64,000 bases of DNA from Parastagonospora avenae f. sp. tritici 18332-5 (taxonomy: Eukaryota; Ascomycota; Dothideomycetes; Pleosporales; Phaeosphaeriaceae). A program made the position numbers and the translations under genes. The notes under the pieces were generated by a model, which ran no database searches, had not been told where the DNA came from, and saw only the letters and a program-made list of their open reading frames with translations. Each line of letters begins with the position of its first letter. Position 1 is the first letter of the stretch. Shown piece after piece: positions 25,236 through 37,096 of this stretch. Location of the stretch: assembly GCA_022559985.1 (NCBI GenBank), contig JAFJTR010000047.1:124001-188000 (forward strand). Reading direction: 5' to 3'.

Positions 25236-26551
25236 TCTTCAACCTGACTTGAATCTTACGGCTACTCCAACACGCAGTCGACCTGGAGCTCAGGGATGGG
25301 TGGGCGCTGTGTAAGTGGAGCTCCTTCTGCGTTTGGCCTGTATTACCCAGAAACAGACAATTAAAAGTGTAAGTCACGAAAACAGCAGTAGTATTAAAGA
25401 AAGGTGGCTGTGGAGAGAGGTGTGGAATGGGAAAGCAAAAGAGGGCGATGGGAAAGTTCTTGAAGGGCGACGAATCGGTGCGCCGTTCTGCACGGAAGAT
25501 CGGCCGCCCAACCGCAACCGTTCTGGAAATTGCCACGCACGCGCGCATCTTGGCAACCGCGGCCGCTTGCATTTCACAAACTTGACTCGACATCAAACCT
25601 ACCCTCTTTCGCTCACACCCGCAGCTTCAAATACCAGAGCCTGACGTGTCGTCTGTAATTCGTACATCGAATTCATGTTCCCTATGGGGCTCTTGGAGAA
25701 CCCTGCTAGCATCCCGTGGATCAGCCCCACAGGGTGGCCAAACGAGCACGCTAAGCTCTAGCGACGCAAGTCGTCGGGTTCGACTTTCTTGCCAACATGT
25801 GACAGCATTGTTACATCAACTTGAAGACTGCGACGTCATCCTCATCTCATCAAACATCAAACATCTGAGTTCGCAATAGGCTTCACGTTCGCAACATATG
25901 GAGCGAAATTTTGTTCTGAAAGGACCACGCGATAAGATTCCGCCGAGGCCAGTCACGCTCACTTTTCGAGGCGGTCTGAGGGTCTAGCCTCTAGCCATGC
26001 GACCTGCATATGCAAAATGCATCCTTATCCTTATCAGCCGTGGCCAATCACATATTCACCGTACCTTTGCGCAACCTGAGAAGTGGGCCTAAGTAGCACA
26101 CATGATTAAAAACAGAATTTCCGTTAACGAGTTGTCTACCTAGGTGATCTGAGTTGGGGAGAAGTAGTGGATCTAACTGTGTGATATTTCACAAGTAAAG
26201 GTGCTCATTCATGAGCGCTGTGCAAATATTGTCACTGGTACTGAGTGAGAGACTAGGAGCATTCGACGCGGTCACAGAAGCCTCTAGAAGCAGTCTCAAT
26301 CCCTTCACATGATCTTCTCTCACCAACGTCCAGGTAAAGGAGCACGCACACTTCCGGGCTCAACTCTGACCTTCAAAACCGACACGTGACACTTGATCCT
26401 CTCCCAACTCGAGCGGTAGAGGTCAACAATTAACAGCGACCACCATGTCTTTGTCGCTGCAACTCGTTCGGCAGTAGAGCCAGTAAGCACAATAGATCAG
26501 ATTTGTCGTAAGCAGTACTAAATAACATACAGAGATGCTGCGTTCCCCTTA
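25236..26551. other. Intergenic (1.3 kb)
   Basis: Upstream of the MFS gene and before a decayed gene. No supported exon. From about 25.9 kb onward the sequence looks more A/T-rich and degenerate. A stretch near 26444-26550 may be a decayed first exon of the next gene (ATG at 26444 followed by an in-frame TAG). Confidence 0.4.
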
Positions 26552-27318
26552 ATGGACTTACCCATCGAAATCCGATGCGAGATCTACAAATAAAATACCT
26601 TCTCACCGTTGAGCAAGGTGCCGAATACGCAGTAATATCGATGCAAGAGCTCAAGTACAGAGCAGCGATCCGCAAACTGCGTCGAGACGGCCCCACTTCT
26701 ATCCCGAAAGAACGCAAAATACAGCTCTTGGAGAATTTCGACAAGAATTCAAAATCTGTGCAAGCTTATGGTAATCTATTCGAATACGATGGGAATGGCG
26801 ACCCCCTACTCTATGTGAGTATCCTTCGTGTCTGTCGCCAGATTCACCGGGAAGCGCAATCCATTCTCTATAACCAGACCACATTCAACATCGATCCACG
26901 TGTACTGCCTACGAACGTCCCTTTACACCGCCAATTTTCATCTGGCTGGGATGTAACCAAAATTCGCTATATCAGGCTCGAGTTGTTCTACAGTAAGGGT
27001 CTAGCCTATGCCGGTAGTAGTCGCTCCTATGGCAGATGGTCCTCCTTTCTTCTCCTTTCTGCTTTGAGAGAAGTAAGCCTCCTTATCTTCGGTCGACAAT
27101 CATGGGGCTTCAAGCAAACCTGAGACACATCTACCCCCTTTGGAAATTTCGTACGGGACATTGTCGCAGCTATTCCGAAGCGGGTAAAGGTCAATGGTGC
27201 CTCAATTATCCAGGCAGATGGAACGGAGCAAGGCACATCAAATTTCGTCAATGTGGAAGACGTGGAGAGGCTGATCGCGGCGCTCGAAGACACACATGGC
27301 ACCTATGCCGAGATCTGA
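26552..27318 (+). pseudogene. F-box-like fungal protein, decayed
   Basis: Reading begins MDLPIEIRCEIYK at 26552, the usual start of Pezizomycotina F-box-like proteins, then meets TAA at 26591. The frame resumes two positions over as YLLTVEQGAEYAV, exactly as if five bases (TAAAA or AATAA) had been inserted. It continues through ILRVCRQIHREAQSILYNQT, a hallmark of the family, to an in-frame TGA at 27121-27123. In the same frame it then continues as PFGNFVRDIVAAIPKRVKVNGA and ends IAALEDTHGTYAEI at 27316-27318. No intron explains the stop. The internal 182-codon frame (26575..27123) could be called as a gene but lacks the true N-terminus. Function unknown. Confidence 0.65.
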
Positions 27319-28232
27319 GAGAATGATGTGGAGTGCATGAGACAACCTGTCAATCGTCGCCCCTAAAGAGATAATGAAGTTCTCGCGCCTCGCGCGAACG
27401 AAGCACTTCGACAGCGCTTGCGTTTGATGGTTTGTCAGATTCGGTGGTGATCGACTGAGCTTTCTTGCTGAGAAGGCCAGAGACAGCCTTACAAAAAGTA
27501 CGGAATCCAAATAGGTTTAGGAAGAAGTGAGGCTTCACTCTCCTGTAGGAAATGTGATACGTAGTTCTTGATTTTCCTAATAGATCGTTCTACGTTTCGT
27601 GCATAGCACAAATACCCAGAGTACCATATCCTCCACGTTACTTGGCATGACCCTCGTACAGGACATTTGAAATCGATGCTGATTGATATGAACTACTTTT
27701 CATCCTTTTCGGAACAATCGAGTGTCGTGCCTCGTGAACAATAAAAGCCTGTATGACAGACTGCGCCAAAAAGCTGCATAAAAGCCCGGGCTGCCACGTC
27801 AACCTGCCTGAGGAGGAACTTCCAGATGTCGGCCTTACTACTATACCTCGGTAGCATTTAATGTACTTTCGAACTACTTACTGTTTCGTTGCAAAAAGAG
27901 CGAATTTTAGCAGCTTCGAAATCACACATGCAAACCTGTGCTTCTAGCCTGTCATAAAAAGTTCTAATTACAACTATCTTAAGAAAGGTCAAAAGACGCT
28001 CTAGATTAACTTGCAGCTTCATCTAAAGATCTTGCTTTATGTTTCGAATATCGTAGCAGTCTCTTGGGGGGTACGTTGGTCATATTGCGCTTGTTCTTGT
28101 GCAACGTTTCTCAATCCAACACATGTTCACACAAATGATTGCAATAATATAATTACTTCACTTACATACCTACTCCATCTTTGCACCTGCTCAAACCATT
28201 CACCACCACCGGAATTCCTTAATTCGACTCTA
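27319..28232. other. A/T-rich intergenic stretch
   Basis: No exon is supported. The sequence is visibly A/T-richer than the flanks (about 27550-28200), which may be relic or repeat-derived DNA; no terminal repeats or transposase fragments are recognisable. Confidence 0.4.
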
Positions 28233-28490
28233 ATGTCTTCCGACCAAGGCGAGCGCATCCAAGCAAACCGCAAGCTCATCTAGGGAGATACTGACCACGA
28301 CTTTGGATTCGAAATGAACGACCAAATACACTACAAATACGTAGTGAGGAAGGACTTGGGACTGCAGTTCGGACGGAGGTTATTTATGACGCATCGCTAT
28401 CCGTCGATCGAAGCCGCCTGTGCGGAGTTGGATCGCATGCTCGCGCATATGGTAGCGCAGGCCGAAAGCGAAAAGCCCATGTCGAAATAG
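28233..28490 (+). pseudogene. Small unknown protein with in-frame TAG codons
   Basis: One frame runs from ATG 28233 (MSSDQGERIQANRKLI), hits TAG at 28281-28283, and continues as GDTDHDFGFEMNDQIHYKY, YVVRKDLGLQFGRRLF and AACAELDRMLAHMVAQAES to TAG at 28488-28490. It stays open beyond as RWIEAIGVRTAEHVDVL to about 28630. If only the inner part is used, ATG 28314 to 28490 codes 58 aa. The composition looks protein-like on both sides of both TAGs. The family is not recognised. Each TAG could come from CAG or TGG by a C-to-T type change, which would suit repeat-induced point mutation, but that is inference. Confidence 0.4.
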
Positions 28491-28948
28491 AGGTGGATAG
28501 AAGCTATTGGTGTTAGGACTGCGGAACATGTGGATGTGCTGAGCGAGTTTACGGCTGATGTTGAGAAGAGAGGGGGCACCAGGCTCCGACGAAATTCGTG
28601 TTCGCTCTACACATGCGCGAAGGGATCTAACAGTTTTTAGGGGCGTACTTAAGAATTTTATAAAGAAGACTGTTTACATTTAGTGCTATAACATATCTCG
28701 TTTTGGTTTACAAAAGATGTTGAGTATGTATAGGGTACCTCTTGAAGTTCCTGGTCCTCTTCATCCTTCTCGATCGGTGACGGCGGACAGGAATCTTTCC
28801 GGGCCTGGCTGGTGAGGTTGAGAGACTCAATTTTTCAAGGCCGTACTATTGAACAGTGCGGTAAAGAGTTGTCAAATTTGGAATGAAAATGCTCGGGCTT
28901 GGATTGCGAGACGTAGATATGAAAATAGCAGTACTATACACAACTCGC
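28491..28948. other. Intergenic, convergent
   Basis: It holds the possible tail of the decayed small gene (to about 28630) and the 3' flank of the amino-acid transporter. Nothing else is seen. Confidence 0.4.
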
Positions 28949-30511
28949 TCAAAATATGCTGTTGTCCGCACAAGTAAACGGTCCATTCAACGTACTCTCG
29001 GGATCATTGAAAATGTCAATGAGCGCCTTGAGTGACGTGTACAGTCCTCCCACCATCAAGAACACAGTCATGGAAAGAATCGCATAGTTGAGGCATGTCA
29101 ACGCCAACTTCCGCCTTGTGCTATGCTTCTCTTTCCAGTTCAAGTAGAGATAGAAGGCACTCGTTAATCCAAAGGTAAACCAGCTGATGAAGATCGCGGC
29201 AGTGATGTTCAGGATGGAGCTGAAGATGGGGATTGCGTTGGAAACGATGAAGGAGACTAGCCAAAACAACGAACCGATTCCGATCCAGAGGGTCCAGGTA
29301 AAGGCGTTGTGGACATTTATTTCGCGCGGCTTGTAGTGACGCATGATTGCGACGTACATATACTGGGGAAAAGTCAGTGGTGGTCGATCGTTCCTTCACA
29401 TGGGAGATTCTCACCTTGATCGCTGTAATGCCGATGATCAACCCAGTACCCAACACGGATGGGATCAGAACACCATATGCAATCTTTGCAGGAATTGCTG
29501 CAGCAGACCCAAGCGCAGGGGATGTGACCGCGTCGCCTGCAAGACCGTAGATGACGCATGCCACGATGATGTATATTACCACCTCGAAACTTTTCTGCAT
29601 GAACAAAGCCGGTGGGAAGTCCTTCGAAGCATCGCGCATTTCAGCCATGACGCTAATGAAGGATTGATTGCCTGCAAATGCGAATGCGATGTTGAGGAGG
29701 GCGTTGACGGTCTCCACGAATGTCGGTTTGCCCACCAGTGTGATGGACACTTCGAAGCCTGGAGGTGCTCGAGGGCCTGCAACACCAAGTGCGATCATGA
29801 CGATCAAGACAGCGGCGACAATGGAAATAGTGCAGACCCAGGACAGAGCTGCGGCGAATGTGAGTTTGCGTGGCAAACACAGCATCCAGCAGACAATGTG
29901 AGGGAACGCCATAAATGCGACTGTGCACAACGCGTGGTTCGACAGTGTATTCAGTGCTACCGACATCGTGATATTTGCCGAAGCGCAGATAAGGACCAGA
30001 TTGAGGATGAAGGCTGCGCCAAAGAATGCTCCAAAGCGCCTGTCAAGCACCTGCGCACAGTCGACCAGGTTTGTGACCATAGGATAACGTCGGAAAAATT
30101 GCACAAGGATATAACCGCTGTATGTGGTGAGGATGCCGAAACCGAGAATTGCTATGATGCCAGGGATGAGCCCTATAGTCTTGAGGGCAGCCGGTAGAGA
30201 TAGAATGCCTAGATGCAAAGTCAGTCATATCTCAAGGACGATTGATACACCAGCCACTTACCAATGCCAACTTCTATTGTAATCAGGATCACACATGCCC
30301 GCCAGCGGCCAAGTGTCCTGTAATTCTCGCTGCCCGTATCACTCATGCCATCCGCTCCAGGCAGCGCATCCCTAGTCCCAGTCTGAATATTTGTGCTATG
30401 TCCATACGCCTCTTCCGTATCCTCCGATTTCGTCGACGGGTCATACGGCGGAGGAGCGTCCGTCGCAAAATCCGCGCCATTGTCCTTCTTCAAAAAGTCT
30501 GTGATGCCCAT
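28949..30511 (-). CDS. Amino acid transporter, AAAP family (MTR-like)
   Basis: Exons 30511..30262, 30208..29415 and 29362..28949 (introns 53 and 52 bases) give 485 aa. The N-terminal ~70 residues are polar and cytosolic. About 11 membrane segments follow, opening with the family motif ITIEVGIGILSLPAALK. Other landmarks are GYILVQFFRRYP, the central AFAFAGNQSFISVMAEMRD, and YMYVAIMRH at the third exon start. Family knowledge: these resemble the Neurospora Mtr neutral and aromatic amino acid permease, a proton symporter of the plasma membrane. Subfamily and substrate are inferred. The first intron splits the conserved GIG motif. Confidence 0.88.
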
Positions 30512-31314
30512 ACTTGCTAGCTGAGAGGGAATGTATGTAGGTAGTAGGTCCAGCAGTAAACCAACGAGGTGACCTCATACTCTTAAAGAATCATGACCTC
30601 CTGTATCGGCCTTCAGGGCCTTGCGCAACAGTCACTAGTGTCCGAGATCATCCTGGGGACATTCGCCGCTCTGTGGGTCAGTGCATTCCATTTTCTGCAG
30701 TCTCCCCAGCTTTCGCGTCGTCTCAAGGGTCTTCGGAAGGAAGGTTACTCCATATGCCCAGCGCGGAGTGCAGCTGTGTGGGGATATCCAGTGCTTCAAT
30801 GGCTATTCACGGCTCTCCTGAGGAGAAAGTGCAGCTATTCCATAGCTCAGGGTCGCCAAGTTGGTGTCGTTTGATGAGGTTGTGGGTCGCGATGAATAAT
30901 AGCGTGCTTCTTCAGGGTAACTGTGCCTATGCAAGATCCACATTTGACGTAAGTTTTCGAGAAAACTTCTCCGGCCAGGATGTCACTGCTTGGCGGCGTT
31001 GCCGAACCTCCCGCAGTTGCCGCATTTCGGATGCTGATCTTGTGACGGATGCGTGGCGAGTTTCATGGTGACGGCTGCTGAAAATGTGAAGTCTGGCTGC
31101 GGGTCACTTTTCAGCCCTACGCGGAAACTAGTCTCGCTGAGGCATAGTGTCCTCGGGAACTGCCGCGCTTTCATGAACTTGGGTGTTGGCTGTGAGGACG
31201 ATCATCATGTAAAGAAAGTAAAGACCAGATGACGTTCATTGAAAGTCTATGAAAAGTGGCATCAAAGACCTGTTGTACGCCGGACAAACATACATACGCC
31301 TACCATAAACAGAC
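30512..31314. other. Intergenic between AAAP transporter and AIM21
   Basis: Transporter promoter side and AIM21 3' flank. Open frames on the plus strand (30.6-31.1 kb) have no domain content and I do not call them. Confidence 0.5.
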
Positions 31315-34300
31315 TCAACCAGCAAAAGACTGCATAGAGCCAGCACCCTCATTCGCAGGCACCGTGCTTGTAGTAGAAGGAGCTTCTTCCTTCTTCTTCT
31401 CGAGTTCGTCCACAATGCTGCTACCAAGAGACTTCTCTGTGCTAGGATTTAATGAGCTGGGCTCTTCTGCAACAAGCTTCTGTGAACTCGATGGTTGCTC
31501 GAGTGAAACGCCACCAGTGGCTTCATCACTGCCATCCATACCGGGGAATGCTCCAGGGGCTTCGACAGAGCCTGGTGCAGTTTCAGTCACGAGAGCTTCG
31601 TCTGGTCCGAGCAGGCTTGATGCAGCCTCTTTGCCCTGTGAGATCGTCTTCGATAGCTCAGAAGGAAGATCTGATGCCGCGGCGCTTGTCGCCGAGGTTG
31701 TCTTCGACAGTTCGGAAGGTTCTCCAGCCTGGCTGCTTTGCGTTACCGTCTTCGACAGACCCGCTTCAGAAGAATTGGCGATGGGGTCTTCAGACTTGCT
31801 GGGCGTCTGAAGCTTCGATTGAAGCTTGGCAGCGAGGCCAGCTGCCGGAACATCCAAAACGTCGTAAGAATCAATGCTCCACATCGCAGTAATTGGCCCA
31901 ATACTGAGCTTCTGGTGAGGTACTGCAACATCAGAAGTCACGGTGGCTGCAGGTATTGGAGACGCTGCCGGCTTCCTCCTCTGAGGGCCCTTGGCCCTGC
32001 CCTTACGAGCATCCTGGAGAGGTGCTGCTGGCTCTGGCTCCGCCTCGGGTTCTGGCTCTTTGACTTTTGGTGCTTGCGGACCAAGCCCTAGCTTACTGTT
32101 CAGGTCCTTTAAGAAGCCAGCCTGGAGGGCAGCAATCTTGGAGCTACCTGGTCTCGCCGGGACGGGTGGCTTGGCCTTTGGTTGTGATGCATCGCCCTCG
32201 ACGGCTTGTGGTTCTGATGCTGCCTCATCGCCTCTAGCAGTAGTAGTAGACTTAGCGGGACGTACTGGAATTTGTGGTTTCGGGCGATCGGGGATAATGG
32301 GCGCCTTCTTGTCAATAGGAGACTCCTCCTTCTGTGGTCGCGCCGGAACGTGCGGACGAGCTGGCACGCTGGGCTTTTCGACCACGGGTGAATCTTCAGC
32401 ATACTCGTTCGTTTCTTCTTGTTGTGGTGTGCTGACGGTTGTCTCCCATTGGCCATGTTCGGGCGCATCTTCCCAAATGTCTTGACTTGGGAAACGTTGC
32501 TGCATGCCAGGGCGCTGGGTGACTTCTTCGCCGCGGACCTTGCCAAGAAGCTTGTTCTCTGCCGCGAACCGTCTGGTATGCTCAGGCAAGAACGATTGCT
32601 GATCTTCTTTCGTGATGTTGTCCTTGCGCGCCTCCTCGGTCTCGGGCTTTTCGAATACTTTAGATGCGCTGAATTCACCGGCTTCACCGACAGCGCTCTG
32701 AGGCTCGTCGAGAACTTCTGGAGTCTCCACGGTTGTTTGCAGTTGCAGACTGCCAGGAGTGTCTTCCCACACATCCTGGCTCGGGAAGTGGTGGCGTGCG
32801 ACACTGGGACGCTTGAGTTTATCGACTTGGCTCTTGGGCCTGTTGGTATTGTCTTCCTCATCTTCCGGGAACAACGGCTCGTACTCCTTGTGCGACTCGA
32901 GTGGTGTACCACCCCTGTCGTACTGTGCTGGGCTTGGAACCACGCGCTGGGGCTTGTTTTCGTTTCTGCTGGAACTTCTGCTTTGAGGCCGAGCCTTCGT
33001 AATGTAGGCTGGGGTACCATCTTCATTAATAGTGTATTCGTCACCACGACGCTCCATCTCGGGGCTAATAGCAGGTTGTCTCCATTCGGAATCAGGGTAC
33101 TTCTTCAGCTCATCAGAAGCGAGGATAGGCATGCCATAGCCTCGTTCAGTGACCCATCCACCCTCCTCTGCAGTGTTGCCGCCCTGAGGGCCAAGGTCCT
33201 CGGTAGGTGGGTCGTATCCACCACCATGGATTTTGCTGCTGCGGTGGGCAGGAGGATCAATGTGATAGATTTCGCCATTGTCGTCAAGCTGCTGTCCCTG
33301 TACCGGCTCTGCTTCTTGGCGCAGAGGAGAGTCGACGTGGGCACCCGCCTTGATCGATGCGGGTCGGCCCGAAGACTGTGGACGCGGTGTCGTATATCGC
33401 GAAGCATATTGCTCGGTAGCCATGTAGCCAATCTGTTCGTCAGGCGTGCTGATAGCCTCTCGTGAGGTACCTGTGATTCGTCATTAGCATCATATACACC
33501 GGTTCAGTGAGCTTCGGCGAGGGCCTACCTAGTCCAATGCCCTGTGTGCCAGCACCGTGTACGAGCTGGTCCAGGTTGTCTGCACGCCAATGGTAGTCTT
33601 TCCGGTTCTCTTGGATGTGTGGGCCGTATTCGCCAGCCTTTTCGCGCTTCAAATCTTCCGGATGTCTTTCATACCACTTCTTTTCAAAATCATCCTGGGA
33701 GATTTTGCCGTGTCCGTGCATACCGTAACTGCCTGGAGGTCCGTGGAAGATCTCGCGGCCGCTCTTGGTGCGTCCGTGGTGACGACCACCTGTCTTATTG
33801 TGGAAGCCAATACCTCCAGGGCCCTGCTGTTGAACGGGTGCAGGGCTCGGGGCTTGCACGTCTCCCGCGTTGCGGAACATGGGCACCTGGACGCCGATTT
33901 CGGGGATGCCGTGCTCATCTTTGTCATTGTATATCGAGCTGGGACGAGATCCCATAGAAGAACCCGAGCGGGCACTCTTGGCAGTCTTGTCTTCTGGCAC
34001 AAGCTGCTTGCCAAAGCCAGCAGCCTCAGCTTGTGACGAGTCTGTGCGTGTCACAGTCTGAATCCTGCTTTTGGCGGTCGACGCAGGCACTGAAGCTTTG
34101 GGGGCATGTAGCGGCAGATCCCCAGCAATGTTGCTAGTTTGTTGTGGGGAGGCATACGGCTGGTCCGCGCTCTCGTTGGTGAGGGTCTTGGACAAGTCTT
34201 CGAAGCTGGCATACTCGTTGCCCTCCTCTCCGAGTCCAGGCAGAGATGTACTTGGTGGACGGGAAGGAACCTCGCGTGGCTTGGGTGGTGGGCCGTTTCC

Positions 34301-34474
34301 GTACGGGCTATTTAGAGGAGAGGGAGCGAAGGTGTCTCTGTTCGGGTTGGGGGAGGCTGAGCGGTCCCCGCGATTTGGTCGTGGAGGGACCCTGGGCGCC
34401 TCCAATTGCGAAGAAGGCGCAGAGCTGTTCTGTCCTCGCGCCGGACGCGGAGGTATTGAGGGTGGAGCACTCAT
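31315..34474 (-). CDS. AIM21: AIM21-like cortical actin regulator
   Basis: Exons 34474..33529 and 33470..31315 (58-base intron, phase 1) give 1033 aa. The protein is almost entirely low-complexity: Pro/Ser-rich with many PxxPxRP motifs (PSIPPRPARG, PSVPARPHVPARP, PPVPARPGSSK), as expected for SH3 ligands. The family block KIAALQAGFLKDLNSKLGLG is at about 760-779. A motif FPSQDxWEDxP, with a downstream TTV, occurs twice (about 544 and 642). Short LSKT units recur three times near residue 900. Family knowledge: yeast Aim21 with Tda2 sits at cortical actin patches, competes with capping protein at barbed ends and binds SH3 proteins. The assignment rests mainly on the conserved block and overall build. 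Confidence 0.78.
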
Positions 34475-35949
34475 TTTGTGGGTTGAGTTCTGCGAGGGTG
34501 TGGTGTGGGGTTACGAACAGAGGAGACTGTGAATTGGTTTGGATGTCAGCGACCGAGCCGAGTCATAGAGTTTAAAGCGCCGAACGGAAGATAAGCAATT
34601 TGGTCCCAATGATCGCGATAACCCGTTGCCGTGGAAAAACGCGCAACACCAGCAGAAGCTACCGGACAGCTTGCATGCAGCTCAATTCAAAGCCAGCCAA
34701 TCAGCAGGACTGTAATTCGGCTGAACAGAACAAAGCTTTTGGGCTGTGGACTTACATCAAGCACGCAATGGAGGCTAGAGCTGAAAATGAAAACTGACAG
34801 TAATTCTGAGCAGCAGTTGCTATGGTCAAGAAAAAGGCGCAAAGACCGATCTGCCTCTGAAATTGGGGCGGTGCAGTTAAGTATCTTGCATCATACCTGG
34901 TTTGGCGCATGGGCCCTAGCGTTTTGCATGCGGCAGCCGGAGCATCATCAGCGTCGAAACCTGAAAGCTCTCACCAGTCGCGGCATTTCATACAACGCCT
35001 TTTGTACAGAATTGCCTCTACAGGACAAAGATATGACGTGCCAATACCGAGGGCTGTATTACCATCCATCCATTACAGGGCTGTACGGCAGCCCGAACAC
35101 TAACCTCTGTTGAGCATTCCGCTTTGCTCGCCATCACACGGATTCGTGTCGCCATCAACCACGTTTTGTCTGTACACGTCCTCTGCGTCTCTGCGTCTCT
35201 GTGTACGTGTATAACTATGTAATTTCTGCTTCATGCTTGCGATACACGATACGCCAGCATGCAGAATCTTCAATACCTACAAGAGCGGTAAACGCCACGG
35301 CTAAGCCTTTAGCACCTTAGCGTTCCCCGCGCTTGATCACCTGCGATGCAGGTCATGGTTCCTGGCGGGATGGGCCTGTCGAGGGGATTTGAGACACATC
35401 ATAATCTCCGCGGCCCTGCCTCCTCAAATCGAGTTCGATTTGACGTACTTCGCATGTGTCAGATGTCAAATGCCAAATTCTCCAGTGTCGTCCTTATCCT
35501 ATATTCAAAGGACGAGCATAGTTCGGTCGTGGCGGTTGACAGCAAACCGCTCTAGAACGCCATAGTAAGGTGGGTCCTCCACAGCTCTCACATCGACATT
35601 ACGTCGGTACCTCCACTCTCGGATGACATCAGGTGTGTCATTCGTCTCAAGGTGCATCAGATGCTATCGCAGCGGAGCAATGCTTTTCTTTTTCCTAGCT
35701 AGATAAAGACAATCCATTTTCAGCTCCTGAGTGAAATGTGTTGTAGAAATGACACCAATACGCCTAGCTGTCGACTGGCGAGGAAAACCATATCGCAAAT
35801 CCTGGGATATAACGAAATGTGGTGCATGGGCCATTGCACTCCATCTTCGATTGTGATGTGCTGCTGCACAGACGCATGTATCGTAATCATTCGCTCTTCT
35901 CTTTCATAACGATGGCTCGGCATCGCTCATTTTACGTTCTTTCATCCGC
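34475..35949. other. Intergenic (1.5 kb)
   Basis: AIM21 promoter region and TVP18 3' flank. A short CTCTGCGT tandem lies near 35181-35200. No exon is supported. Confidence 0.5.
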
Positions 35950-36698
35950 TTATATGATCATTTGCGCCACACCCTGTCCACCCAAAGTCTTACTGCCCTG
36001 GAACTGCTGACCCTTGAAGCCAGCTAGGGCGTAAAAGATGGCTGCAACCATGAGGAATATAGCTGCGACGATCAAGCTGGTTGCCTGGGGCCAGATGCTG
36101 ATCCACTGCACCACACTCATGACGCCGTATATAGCGGCTCGCATGTAGTTCGAGCTGAATTTGCGGATGAAGGCATCGAACTTCGGAGACGTCGGACAGA
36201 TACGGAGGAGGAGCGGGATTTCGATGAAAATAATGACAAACGACGAGACTCTGTTGCTAGTATCAGTAACCTGAAAAGGTGAAGCCGCGCAGGGAAACGC
36301 ACAAGCAAACAATGCTGAATGCAATGACAAAGGTAGCGTGGAAGATGTTCGCGATTCCAAGCGCGAAGCAGAGGAAGATGCACAGCACTCCCGTCCTAGC
36401 AATCGAGTCAGTTGGTGCCATCTACACTTGGTGGGTGAGGTTTGTAGCGGTGATGCGGCGCATAACCTCATGGCCGTTGACTACACATTGCGACCCTGCC
36501 AGTCCACGACTCTCGCGCAAGGGGTAATACTCGTTGCAGCTGTTTTTCGCTTGTGCAGATGGATGAAGATGGTGCGAAAAGCTACTGACCATTGACCGTA
36601 GATACCTGTAAGCATACCACGTCAGCAATAGCTCAATAGCTTCCACCAAAGGTCATCTTACTGAAATTCCGCGACTTGAATTCTTCGGCGAGCGTCAT
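35950..36698 (-). CDS. TVP18: Golgi membrane protein TVP18
   Basis: Four exons: 36698..36662, 36605..36590, 36395..36303 and 36250..35950, giving 148 aa, the normal length. The start reads MTLAEEFKSRNFSIYGQW, then WTGVLCIFLCFALGIANIF. IEIPLLLRICPTSPKFDAF and the terminal GSKTLGGQGVAQMII follow, all family landmarks. Four membrane segments are visible. Exon 2 has only 16 bases and its donor is GTCAGT; intron 2 is 194 bases. Without these splices only the last exon looks like a gene, in a wrong start context. Family knowledge: Tvp18 is a Golgi/TGN membrane protein found with Yip4/Yip5-type vesicle proteins; its biochemical role is poorly defined. Confidence 0.93.
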
Positions 36699-37096
36699 CT
36701 CTGCGATGTGGCGGATACAGGTTCTGGAGGCGGCTATCGACGTGTGGAGTATATCGGGGGGTGGTGGATTCGAGGTAGGTCTCGATAGCTGTCAAAGGCG
36801 CAAGCTGGATGGAGCTACAAGTCGATGGGTGAGGCGTCTGTTTTGTGAATATACCGTGGAGCGGCGTTGGCGTACGTGGGCGTTGCGTAAGTCAAAGGTG
36901 GCTATGCTGGGCGCAGGTGAAGTATCTCAATGGTTGCCTAGTCGCGCGAAGAGTGGTGCTGTGCAAGTTGATCGGAACAGCGGCTTTTCCAGAAGTTCCA
37001 CGTAATCGCGGCTTGACTCCAGAGGTTCCACTAGCGTGCCCTTGCCGAAACACCAACTGCGACTTCCGTTTTGGCTCGAGCGCGACTTCCTCACAA
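36699..37096. promoter_or_regulatory. Divergent promoter TVP18 / TAD2
   Basis: TVP18 is transcribed leftward from 36698 and TAD2 rightward from 37097, so this ~400-base gap serves both. No specific site is convincing. The frame of TAD2 exon 1 stays open upstream to about 36845 but has no better start. Confidence 0.4.

Noticed and set aside
27036..27326. Alternative plus-strand frame over the F-box-like remnant
   Set aside because: The main frame carries RDIVAAIPKRVKVNGA in continuity with upstream coding, while this frame is arginine/tryptophan-rich and shadow-like.
32419..33465. Long (348-codon) plus-strand open frame opposite AIM21
   Set aside because: It is antisense to a well-supported exon, has no recognisable domain and arises from the biased codon use of the Pro/Ser-rich AIM21 sequence.
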